Origin: Microscilla marina ATCC 23134 | GTDB lineage: Bacteria > Bacteroidota > Bacteroidia > Cytophagales > Microscillaceae | Reading direction: 5' to 3' | DNA: 64,000 nt | Assembly (NCBI RefSeq): GCF_000169175.1 | Contig: NZ_AAWS01000022.1 | Span: forward strand, 78,923 to 142,922 | Shown: piece by piece, positions 26,194 through 34,602 of the stretch | Numbering within the stretch: the first letter of the stretch is position 1 | Layout of the letters: each line of letters starts with the position of its first letter | Notes under the pieces: model-generated | Database searches by the model: none | What the model was told of the DNA's origin: nothing | The model's input: the letters and a program-made list of their open reading frames with translations, nothing else | Made by a program: the position numbers and the translations under genes

Positions 26194-28968
26194 CTACTTA
26201 ACCAAAAACATTCGTTTGGTGCGCTTCTTACCATTGACCTTAAGCTCATAAAAATATACCCCGTTTACTACTGGGCGATTTCTACCCGTTTCACCATTCC
26301 AAACTACGGTTTGATTTCCTGCACTTTGCACTGCATCTACCAAAACATTGATTTTTTTGCCCTGTTGGTCAAACACAGTCAACGTTACTTTAGACTCATT
26401 GTCTAGCCTGTACCCAATAGTGGTAAGCGTTCGGAAAGGATTAGGGAAGTTTTGTTCCAGGGCAAAGCCATCGGTAGAAGCCACCCCATAAGGATTGGCA
26501 TAACGGGTACTAAATATGCCTCTGCCGTGTGTAGCCACTACAGCCAGGCCATCTTGTAACCTTGCCTGTATCATATTTACCACTGCATTACCTATAGTAG
26601 TTTTACCTTGCTGTTCCCAGGTAATAGCGGCTCCGTTGATATTGTCAGTAGCAAATAGCCCCACACTTGTACCTGCCAGGTATTGGGTAATATTGTTAGC
26701 CAACGGTAAAATACTGACCCACCTTATCGAAGGACCATTCCCTGTACCATCTGTATTTTCTTCCAGGTTGCCACCAATAGCCACCCAACTGGTACCACCA
26801 TCAATGCTGCGATACAGGCTTTGAATGTTGTAATTAGAAAACACCACTATCAATTCTTGGGCGTTTAAGGGGTTGGTGGCTATGCAGTTGATGTAGCCCG
26901 CAGGGAAGTTGCTACCTGTAAGCTCGGTACGTTGTCGTTGGTTGTTGCTGGCGTTGGTCATTTTATACAACTTTCCAGTGGCAGTACCATAATAAAGGGT
27001 GTTTTTATTGACCTCTGACAAACTCAAAGCAGTGATGTAATCATCAGGGTTGGGCAAACGGTCTATGTTTTGCCAATTGGTAGAAGGCGGATCATTACTG
27101 CCTAGTGTGATCTCAGCAGTATTGCCATTGTACCACAAGGTATCAGCTGCTGGCAAATACATTTCAAACTGGTTGTTGGGGCTTATAATGAAAGGGTTGA
27201 TAAATGCATAACCCCTCCCTGCCGAAGGATCTATTCGGGCAAAACCCTGATACTCCCCCTGGTTGTTATAAGCCAAACGATAGATTTGCCCATTTTGTGC
27301 CGACACATACACCGATTGAGCACCTACTGCACAATAAGAGCCATCGCCCCCCAGCAATGCTGTCCAGGGGGTGGTTACATCTGTTGTATTGGTATTATAA
27401 CTGCCATTGTCTTGCATACCGCCTACAATGTACTCTGCCTGAGGGTCTATGGCTACCGAATAAAACTGAGTAGTAAAGTACCCTTGGTTAAAACTTATCC
27501 ATTCTACTGCATTTGCTATGTTGTTGTTGGTGAGGTAAACACCCCCATCGGTAGCCGATAGCATTTTGTTAGGGTTAGAGGGGTAAAATACCACCTTGTG
27601 TACGTCGGGATGGTGCCCAGGATAAAAACCAAATCCTCCACTTGGGTCATAGCCACCTATCCAGCTGGCAGCGGGTGTAGTAAACCCGTTTGTTGAACGA
27701 TAAAGGTTGGTACCACCAATAAACATTATATTGGAGTTGTCTGGTTTAATATCAATGAGCATATTAAACGATTCTTGTGAGTTATAATCGCCCTGATTGC
27801 CTCCTAAGCGGGGAACATTGCCCGACAGATTTGTCCATTGCCCACCCAGCCCCGAGCCATCGCCTGCCAGGTAAGTATACTTCCATAAACTATAAGGGAA
27901 CCCTTGAGTAGGCGTGTTGCTCAAAAAATAGACAGTGTTTTCGTCAGTAGGCGAAATAGCCATCACGGTGCGGTCGTGTATAGTTGGAAAACCCACTGGA
28001 GTAATGTTGACCCAGTTAGAGCCATCTGTCGAACGATAAAAACCACTGACAGTACCTACCGGGCTTCCCAAAGAAGTATTGCTTAAGGCCGCAAACACGA
28101 CTCCTTTAGGCGATACAGCCACATCGGTATACCTTGCCACAAAGTTGGTGTCATACCCTAGTGTTTTGGTCCAGCTATTGCCTCCATCGGTAGACTTGGC
28201 AATGGTACCAAAAACCGCCGCGTATACTTCATCCTGGGTGGTGTTAGATGTGTCGATGCCCAGGTTCCATACATATTCAAAGGCATTGTCGTATACCTGT
28301 GGGGTGAGGTTGGTGGTAGCGGCAAGTGGGTTCCAGCTATTGCCTCCATCGGTGGACTTAAAAATACCGTTGCCTCTGTACAAGGCACCTCCTCCTCCGG
28401 CGGCTGTGTTGCCCCTGAGTTCGCCCGTACCATAATACCAGGTATTGGTTTTGCCAGCACGGGTATCTTGTACTATCGCAGTGACACTTTGCACCTCTGT
28501 TTCGCCATTGGTTTTGCGCCAACTTGCTCCGCTGTTTTCACTGCGCCACATTCCCCCTGATGTTCCTCCGGCTATAATTACGCTTTCGTTGCTCACATCT
28601 ATTGCAAGGGCACGGGTACGCCCTCCTATGTTAAAAGGTCCTCGTTGTACCCATTGTTGCTCGGTGGTACGTTGCCTGACTGTATTTTGTGATATACTTT
28701 GGGCAAACCTGAGCTCTTTATGCCTTATATTGGCAGGCACTTGTTGGGTACGTGGGTCAGCCAGGCGGGCAAGTTCATACGCATAGCGCCCTTTCAGGTT
28801 TTCCTTGATATCATTGACCGCCCCTATTGTAGGCAGGTCAAGCCTGGAAGGTGTTTTTTTTGTGATAATTTTTGGCAGATCTTTTTTTAAAGCAAAATCT
28901 TTTAACAAAAAAATAGTCGAACAGGTTATAATAGTCCAAACAAGCCAAAGTTTTAAGTTTTGTGTCAT
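26194..28968 (-). CDS. Secreted sortilin/BNR-type beta-propeller protein with T9SS sorting domain
   Basis: 924 residues. The N-terminal hydrophobic stretch (about 6-24) is a signal peptide or anchor. Residues 110-830 carry repeated Asp-box/BNR-type blades (SENSGASW, KSTDGGNSW twice, RSTDGSNW, RSIDGGTSW), as in Vps10/sortilin-like and photosystem-stability-like propellers. The last 85 residues are a T9SS type A sorting domain: FALEQNFPNPF, a Gly-rich turn, GVYFYELKVNG and a terminal MFLVK. A cell-surface or released protein is expected, possibly binding glycans or proteins. No catalytic residues were recognised. A fold-back element begins 16 bases upstream of its start codon. Confidence 0.9.
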   Translation of the reverse strand: MTQNLKLWLVWTIITCSTIFLLKDFALKKDLPKIITKKTPSRLDLPTIGAVNDIKENLKGRYAYELARLADPRTQQVPANIRHKELRFAQSISQNTVRQRTTEQQWVQRGPFNIGGRTRALAIDVSNESVIIAGGTSGGMWRSENSGASWRKTNGETEVQSVTAIVQDTRAGKTNTWYYGTGELRGNTAAGGGGALYRGNGIFKSTDGGNSWNPLAATTNLTPQVYDNAFEYVWNLGIDTSNTTQDEVYAAVFGTIAKSTDGGNSWTKTLGYDTNFVARYTDVAVSPKGVVFAALSNTSLGSPVGTVSGFYRSTDGSNWVNITPVGFPTIHDRTVMAISPTDENTVYFLSNTPTQGFPYSLWKYTYLAGDGSGLGGQWTNLSGNVPRLGGNQGDYNSQESFNMLIDIKPDNSNIMFIGGTNLYRSTNGFTTPAASWIGGYDPSGGFGFYPGHHPDVHKVVFYPSNPNKMLSATDGGVYLTNNNIANAVEWISFNQGYFTTQFYSVAIDPQAEYIVGGMQDNGSYNTNTTDVTTPWTALLGGDGSYCAVGAQSVYVSAQNGQIYRLAYNNQGEYQGFARIDPSAGRGYAFINPFIISPNNQFEMYLPAADTLWYNGNTAEITLGSNDPPSTNWQNIDRLPNPDDYITALSLSEVNKNTLYYGTATGKLYKMTNASNNQRQRTELTGSNFPAGYINCIATNPLNAQELIVVFSNYNIQSLYRSIDGGTSWVAIGGNLEENTDGTGNGPSIRWVSILPLANNITQYLAGTSVGLFATDNINGAAITWEQQGKTTIGNAVVNMIQARLQDGLAVVATHGRGIFSTRYANPYGVASTDGFALEQNFPNPFRTLTTIGYRLDNESKVTLTVFDQQGKKINVLVDAVQSAGNQTVVWNGETGRNRPVVNGVYFYELKVNGKKRTKRMFLVK

Positions 28969-28983
28969 AGTGAATTAACCTTT

Positions 28984-29145
28984 TAGGAATGGTTGAAAAA
29001 TAAGTTACCTATCTGGTGGTAGGAATTTCTTTCTGAGCTGAGGCACTTTTTGCAGGCATAGCCTTAGCTATGACGAAAAAAGTAACGAAATATCAGGAAG
29101 AAAGACCATCTCCAGAAGGAAAAGTTATTTTTTGTCCATTCCTTA
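28984..29145. repeat. Fold-back element with conserved central hairpin, copy B
   Basis: The ends (AGGAATGG at 28985-28992, CCATTCCT at 29136-29143) are inverted, and the complementarity continues imperfectly inward (AAAAATAA, CTGG, TTTCTT blocks). The exact midpoint carries the hairpin CATAGC-CTTA-GCTATG (29057-29072), flanked by T5 and A6 runs. The same core sits at the midpoint of the elements at 22706-22872 and 47386-47548. It occupies the upstream region of the T9SS propeller gene and could contain or disrupt its promoter. Confidence 0.78.
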
Positions 29146-29389
29146 GAAAAAAAAAGTGTAAACGTACAGCAAATGAAAGATGATTAATTTCAAGCAAATA
29201 TTCAAAGCTAATTATCATGCTGTAACTACAGCGCTTGTAAAAAGCTTTTAATTTATAATTTAATTTAATTAAATTACAACTATGTAGCGGTTGAAAAACA
29301 AGTTACACATACAAAATATACATTTACTAAGTCAAACCACTGTTTTGTCTATTACAACAGAATCAATTCCTTTAAAAAAAACAATCTGA
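29146..29389. other. Spacer with AT palindrome and a solo fold-back end
   Basis: 29261-29276 is a perfect 16-base palindrome of A and T. 29287-29310 resembles the left end of the adjacent fold-back element (GGTTGAAAAA, then AAGTTAC) in the same orientation, as if one end of a second element remained. The promoter of the AAA ATPase gene must lie here, but I cannot place it. Confidence 0.5.
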
Positions 29390-30916
29390 ATGAGCCGTAA
29401 AAAATTTACCCAAAAAGATACAATTTCTATACTGACACTGGGCGAGCTAAAAAAAGCTGGCTATGAACCTATATCTATCAAAGAGGAACTTCGCTACAAT
29501 CTTGTGCAAAAACTTCAGCAAAAAGAGCCTGTATTCAATGGAATTTGGGGGTATGAAGAAACTGTGATACCTGATATGGAGCGTGCCATTCTCTCTCGAC
29601 ACCACATCAACTTGTTAGGGTTGCGTGGGCAAGCCAAAACCCGCATGGCACGTATGATGGTAAACCTGTTGGACGAGTATGTTCCAGTAGTGGCGGGGTC
29701 TGAGCTAAACGATGACCCAATGCAACCATTGTCAAAAAATGCCCGTGACCTGATTGCCGAGCACGGCGATGGTACCCCTGTGTCGTGGTTACACCGTGGT
29801 CAGCGTTATACCGAAAAACTAGCTACTCCTGATGTGTCGGTAGCCGACCTTATTGGTGATGTTGACCCTATTAAAGCAGCCAGCCTCAAACTACCTTACT
29901 CCGACGAGCGCGTCATTCACTATGGTTTGATACCCCGCTCGCATCGTTGCATTTTTGTGATCAACGAGCTACCCGATCTTCAGGCACGTATTCAAGTAGC
30001 ACTTTTTAATATATTGCAGGAAGGCGATATTCAGATTAGAGGGTTTAATGTGCGTTTGCCGCTTGATATTCAGTTTATTTTTACCGCAAACCCCGAAGAT
30101 TACACCAATCGGGGCAGCATTGTTACTCCGCTCAAAGACCGGATCGACAGCCAAATTATTACACACTACCCTAACTCTATAGAAATAGGGCGTAAGATTA
30201 CTCAACAAGAGGCAAAGCTTGCCCCAGCTCAGCAAGAAACGGTAGAAGTAAATGATGTGCTCCAGAACATGATAGAGCAATTGGCCATAGAAGCGCGTCA
30301 AAACGAGTATGTAGATATTAAAAGTGGAGTGTCAGCCCGTTTGACTATCTCGGCTTACGAAAACCTGGTAAGTGCGGCAGAGTTAAGGGCACTTACCAAT
30401 GGCGAAACGCATACTCAGGCGCGCCTGAGCGATTTATGGGGAGTGATTCCGGCAATTACCGGCAAGGTAGAGCTGGTGTATGAAGGAGAGCAGGAGGGAC
30501 CTTTGATTGTAGCGCAAAACCTGATTGGTAAAACGGTAAGAGCCATGTTTTTGACTTTTTTCCCTGATCCGGAAAAGATGAAAAAACAAAAAGATAAAAA
30601 CCCTTACAAACCAGTGACTGATTGGTTTGGCAACGGCAATACCATAGATTTGTTGAATGACCTGAGCCATGCCGATTATAAAGATACTTTGCTAAAGGTA
30701 GCCGGACTGGAAGATTTGGTAGAAGAGTACCACGCCCGCGAAACTTACGAACTTAAATTGTTTTTGATGGAGTTTGCCCTACACGGGTTGGCAGAGTATT
30801 CTATGCTGAGCAAAAATACCCTCAGCCGTGGCTTACAGTTCAAAGACTTGCTCAGTAGCATGTTTAATCCCTCTAGTTTTTCTTTTGATGAAGAAGACGA
30901 AGAAGAAGATTATTAA
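29390..30916 (+). CDS. Magnesium-chelatase/MoxR-type AAA+ ATPase
   Basis: 508 residues. Residues 45-330 form an AAA+ module like the Mg-chelatase subunit I and MoxR group. The Walker A site is the variant GLRGQAKTR near residue 79. Walker B is IFVINELPDL near 188, followed by QVALFNILQEGDIQIRGFNV, sensor 1 (FIFTANPEDYTNRG) and an arginine-finger region (PLKDRIDSQI). The C-terminal 180 residues are helical, and the protein ends in an acidic tail of Glu and Asp. Although databases often call such proteins magnesium chelatase, no chlorophyll genes are near and no VWA-domain partner is adjacent. A chaperone-like remodelling role is more likely. Soluble. Confidence 0.88.
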   Translation: MSRKKFTQKDTISILTLGELKKAGYEPISIKEELRYNLVQKLQQKEPVFNGIWGYEETVIPDMERAILSRHHINLLGLRGQAKTRMARMMVNLLDEYVPVVAGSELNDDPMQPLSKNARDLIAEHGDGTPVSWLHRGQRYTEKLATPDVSVADLIGDVDPIKAASLKLPYSDERVIHYGLIPRSHRCIFVINELPDLQARIQVALFNILQEGDIQIRGFNVRLPLDIQFIFTANPEDYTNRGSIVTPLKDRIDSQIITHYPNSIEIGRKITQQEAKLAPAQQETVEVNDVLQNMIEQLAIEARQNEYVDIKSGVSARLTISAYENLVSAAELRALTNGETHTQARLSDLWGVIPAITGKVELVYEGEQEGPLIVAQNLIGKTVRAMFLTFFPDPEKMKKQKDKNPYKPVTDWFGNGNTIDLLNDLSHADYKDTLLKVAGLEDLVEEYHARETYELKLFLMEFALHGLAEYSMLSKNTLSRGLQFKDLLSSMFNPSSFSFDEEDEEEDY

Positions 30917-30949
30917 GCTTTGTTGATTTTAGTGGATTACAGAATGTAT

Positions 30950-31008
30950 AAAGCCCATTTGAAAAGGCAGGGTAGTTATTATACCCTGCCTTGCAAATGG
31001 GCTTTTTT
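30950..31008. terminator. Two-part hairpin terminator between convergent genes
   Basis: An outer 12-bp stem (30950-30961 with 30994-31005) encloses an inner 10-bp stem (30965-30974 with 30982-30991). A T run follows on the plus strand. Its position between the convergent AAA ATPase and P-type ATPase genes suggests it may stop transcription from both sides. Confidence 0.82.
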
Positions 31009-31049
31009 ATTACGCTTGGGGTAAACTACCCAATGTCGATTGAAGCGGC

Positions 31050-33821
31050 TCATTGTTTTGGTTTGCGAAGCAAGTGTACATTAGAAGTAAAAGTGCCGTG
31101 TTTTTTCCATCTTTTGATGGTTTTCTCACACTCTACCAAGCCATACAACAACGAGCTGATTGCCAAGACTACTACCCAGGATTTTGGGCTCATAGGGGCG
31201 GTATTAAATATCTTGTTCATAAAAGGGGAGTATACCAGCAGAAGCTGTAAACTAGTCATGATAATTACGCCCAATACAAGCCAGAGGTTGGAGAAAAAGC
31301 CTATTTTGAACTGAGAGAATTCAAGGGAGCGGGTATTGAATAAATAAAACAGTTCGCCAAAAACAATGATATTGACACAAATGGTTTGCGCCTCCTGCGC
31401 AGGCGCACCAGCTCTGATGGCCTGATGATAGACTGCATATACCCCTGCCACTAACAAACCACTTACCCAGCAAATTCTCCAAATAAGAGGCGATGTAATC
31501 AAAGGTGTTTTGGGGTTGCGGGGAGGTCTTTGCATCACGTCGGGTTCCAGGGGCTCAAAAGCCAGCATAGAGCCTAAAAAAATCGCTGTTGTCATATTAA
31601 TCCACAAAATTTGTAAAGGAGTAATGGGCAAAGCCAACCCCAGCAGAGACGCAATCAAAATAACTACTCCTTCGGTGATATTGGTGGGCAAAGTCCAGAT
31701 AATAAACTTGACTAAATTATCCAATACTCTTCTTCCTTCTTCTACAGCAGCCTTGATGCTTGAAAAGTTATCGTCTGTTAATATAATGTCAGCAGTTTCT
31801 TTTACTACTTCGGTACCTGTAATGCCCATAGCTACCCCAATATCGGCTTGCCTTAAGGCAGGAGCATCGTTTACCCCATCTCCAGTCATGGCCACTATGT
31901 GCCCTTCTTGCTGCAGTGCCTTTACCAAAGCGAGCTTTTGAGCTGGGCTTACCCTTGCAAATACTGATTTTTCTTTGGCTGCCTGAACAAATTCTTCTTC
32001 GCTCAATTCATTCATGACTGCACCCGTAATCTCTTGGTTGGCAGCTTTATCGTCGTGTAAACCTAATTTTTTGGCTATAGCTGCCGCAGTGACTACATGA
32101 TCTCCTGTAATCATTTTTACCTCAATGCCTGCCGACTTACAGGCAGCTACTGCGTTGATGGCGTTGGGGCGGGGAGGATCAGCCATTGCTTGCAAACCCA
32201 AAAAAGTGAGCCCTTCTTGTACATCACCGTGTTTTATGTCGCTGGTAGACTTGGGAAACTCTTTGCGGGCAAATGCCAATATTCTCATTCCTTTTTCACC
32301 AAACTCCTGTACTTTATGTTGGATTTCCTGGTGGTCAATTGGGTGAATTTCGTGATTCCAGTCCAAGGCATTGCTACAGGCAGCCAGCACTTTTTCGATA
32401 GACCCTTTTACATACATTACATGTACATCATCTTTTTGGTGCAAAGTAGCCATGTATTGGTATTCCGATTCAAAAGGAATGACATCTACACGAGGGGTCA
32501 GTTTGTTTTGTTTATCTGTGTCAAGGCCTGCTTTGAGGGCAGAAGTAAGCAAAGCACCTTCGGTAGGGTCCCCTTCAATTTTCCATAACTCGTCTTGTTG
32601 TAACAACCGTGAATCGTTGCAAAGCAGTCCCGCCTTAAGAAGTTCATTCAACGCAAAGGAGGCGTCTTGTTCAAGCGGTTTAGAGATAGGGAGTTGTTTG
32701 TTTTCCGGAGTTGGTGGTGCTTCTAGGGTAAACTCACCCAAAGGACGGTACCCCTCTCCGCTTACCCCAAAAGTTTTGCCGCCTGCCAGCACCCGTTGTA
32801 CTGTCATTTCGTTTTGAGTAAGTGTGCCGGTTTTGTCAGAACAAATCACAGTAGTGCTGCCCAGGGTTTCTACCGCAGGTAGTTTTCTAATAATTACTTT
32901 TCTTTTTGACATGCGCGATACACCAATGGCGAGGGTAATGGTAACTACCGCAGGCAAGCCCTCTGGAATAGCACCTACCGCCAACGCTACCCCTTCCAGC
33001 AACACGTCACTCAATTCGTTGCCTCTCAAAATGCCCGCTGTGATGGTAAGCCCAGCTAAAATTAAAATGATAGAAAGCACAAAGCGACTAAATCCGGCAA
33101 TTTTTCGGGTAAGGGGAGTAGCCAATATATCTGCTGAGGCAATCATTTGATTAATCTTCCCAATTTCGGTTTGGTCGCTGGTATTCACCACTACACCAGT
33201 AGCTACTCCATGTGTTACCAAAGTAGATGCATACGCCATGTTGGTACGGTCGGCCAATACCACGTTTTTTTCTAATGAATTGGCTTGTTTATCTGAAGGG
33301 ATAGATTCTCCCGTGAGCGCAGACTCATCTATTTGTAAATCTTTGGTCAGAATCAGACGTAAGTCGGCAGGAACCCGGTCACCAGATTGCAGGGTAACGA
33401 TATCTCCTGGTACCAAATCTGTTACTGAAACCATCTTCTTTTCCTGGTTTCTAATGACTGTGTTTTCAGCGTTGAGCTCTTTTGACAAAGATTGAATTGC
33501 CCTGAGTGCTTTTACCTCTTCGACAAAGCCTATGACTGAATTGATAATGACCACCAGAAAAATCACGATCATCTCTACCCATTCTTGCAAAATTCCTACA
33601 CCGATTCCTGCAATGATCAGAATATATACCAGGGGCTGATGAAACTCTTTGAGAAAAATCTTTAATAAACTTTCGCCTTTTTTTTGGGTAAGCACATTGG
33701 GGCCGTGGCTTTGTAGCCTTTTATCTGCTTCTTGTTGGGTAAGGCCGATTTTGCTGTTGGTTTTTAGCATTTTGACTGCTTCTGTGGCGGTCATTATATG
33801 CCAATCGGTTCTTTTTTTCAT
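31050..33821 (-). CDS. P-type cation-transporting ATPase (type II, Ca2+-ATPase-like)
   Basis: 923 residues with all P-type domains in order. An N-terminal cation-ATPase segment (EAVKML..NSKIGLTQQEA) is followed by TM1-2 and the actuator domain with TGES near 170. Next come TM4 with PEGLP at 286-290, the phosphorylation site Asp329 in DKTGTLT, the nucleotide domain, MTGDGVNDAPAL, and six C-terminal helices. TM5 keeps Asn and Glu of the calcium site (PTNITEGV). In TM6 the SERCA motif N..TD reads NMTTA, so the usual Asp is Ala. The transported ion is thus uncertain: Ca2+ with an altered site, Na+, K+ or H+ are all possible. Inner membrane. No regulator is adjacent. Confidence 0.92.
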   Translation of the reverse strand: MKKRTDWHIMTATEAVKMLKTNSKIGLTQQEADKRLQSHGPNVLTQKKGESLLKIFLKEFHQPLVYILIIAGIGVGILQEWVEMIVIFLVVIINSVIGFVEEVKALRAIQSLSKELNAENTVIRNQEKKMVSVTDLVPGDIVTLQSGDRVPADLRLILTKDLQIDESALTGESIPSDKQANSLEKNVVLADRTNMAYASTLVTHGVATGVVVNTSDQTEIGKINQMIASADILATPLTRKIAGFSRFVLSIILILAGLTITAGILRGNELSDVLLEGVALAVGAIPEGLPAVVTITLAIGVSRMSKRKVIIRKLPAVETLGSTTVICSDKTGTLTQNEMTVQRVLAGGKTFGVSGEGYRPLGEFTLEAPPTPENKQLPISKPLEQDASFALNELLKAGLLCNDSRLLQQDELWKIEGDPTEGALLTSALKAGLDTDKQNKLTPRVDVIPFESEYQYMATLHQKDDVHVMYVKGSIEKVLAACSNALDWNHEIHPIDHQEIQHKVQEFGEKGMRILAFARKEFPKSTSDIKHGDVQEGLTFLGLQAMADPPRPNAINAVAACKSAGIEVKMITGDHVVTAAAIAKKLGLHDDKAANQEITGAVMNELSEEEFVQAAKEKSVFARVSPAQKLALVKALQQEGHIVAMTGDGVNDAPALRQADIGVAMGITGTEVVKETADIILTDDNFSSIKAAVEEGRRVLDNLVKFIIWTLPTNITEGVVILIASLLGLALPITPLQILWINMTTAIFLGSMLAFEPLEPDVMQRPPRNPKTPLITSPLIWRICWVSGLLVAGVYAVYHQAIRAGAPAQEAQTICVNIIVFGELFYLFNTRSLEFSQFKIGFFSNLWLVLGVIIMTSLQLLLVYSPFMNKIFNTAPMSPKSWVVVLAISSLLYGLVECEKTIKRWKKHGTFTSNVHLLRKPKQ

Positions 33822-34257
33822 TTTTAATTGTTCAATTTAGGTAAAGCCATGCGTTGTTTTGGGTAACTGGCTTTATCGAAAGGATGGTGTTTTACAGATA
33901 GTTTGTTATTAAGGAAGTGTTTACCCACCTTAGGTTTCTTTTCTACCCATACAACACACAAATATTGTTGGATTTGTTCACAATTTACAAACGGGAATGG
34001 GCAATGCAAATCCTACAAAAAAAATGTGCTTGTATGTTTTTAAATTCATAAAACTCCCTCGATTTTTAATATCTGACTAAGACTATTCGATGGTTTTTTA
34101 ACAAAAAACAAAGTAGAGACCTCGTTCAACTGATGTAGCCATGAACCTGAAAATGCCGGTTGGCAGGTCCACTTGGGGCTATGAACAGAGCTTATCGTGG
34201 TTGCTCTTGGTGCTTAGTCAAGTATTGAGTTGGAGATAAGGTTTAGTGAAGTAATAA
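33822..34257. other. Spacer, no gene seen
   Basis: This stretch holds the upstream region of the P-type ATPase gene and degenerate sequence before the helicase-associated remnant. I see no RNA gene, no terminator and no member of the repeat families found elsewhere in the window. Confidence 0.45.
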
Positions 34258-34602
34258 AGTAATTCAAGGCATTCAAAATGGTCAAAGTTCGCTTTGTCTC
34301 CAGATCAAATTATTCAGTTCCATTACTTAGAGAAGGCAGGTTTTATTTGGTCATTTTTAGAAGATGTATGGATGAAGTCTTATGAGGAGCTATGTGTATA
34401 CAAAAGAACACATGACCATTTTATGATACCCACAGGTAAAGAGCGTTTATCGTTAAATAACTGGCTTTTTTCCCGACGAAAGAAATTTAAAGAAGGCAAA
34501 CTTGCCTAGCACTTTGTCGATTTATCAGAAAATTTTGGTGCGGAGTGGAAAGTACCTAACCAGAGTAATTTAAGTGCAAACTACTCTGTCCTACCCAAAT
34601 AA
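34258..34602 (+). pseudogene. Remnant of a helicase-associated (HA) domain protein
   Basis: The frame, open from 34258, reads as the end of one helicase-associated repeat (LSPDQIIQFHYLEKAGFIW) and a complete second one. The second comprises the W-x3-YEEL-x2-YK-x3-H-x5-P start, then LNNWLFSRRKKFKEGKLA. A TAG at 34507 interrupts exactly where the next part of the repeat should continue. Beyond it the same frame still reads like the motif (LSENFGAEWKVPN) to a TAA at 34600-34602. There is no proper start codon and no helicase core. It overlaps the 3' end of the convergent channel gene. HA repeats normally occur in tandem behind helicase domains of mobile or plasmid-borne proteins, so this is probably a decayed piece of such a gene. 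Confidence 0.7.

Noticed and set aside
29390..30916. True magnesium chelatase for chlorophyll synthesis
   Set aside because: No BchD/BchH or other pigment genes nearby; the sequence only shows a generic Mg-chelatase/MoxR-type AAA module.
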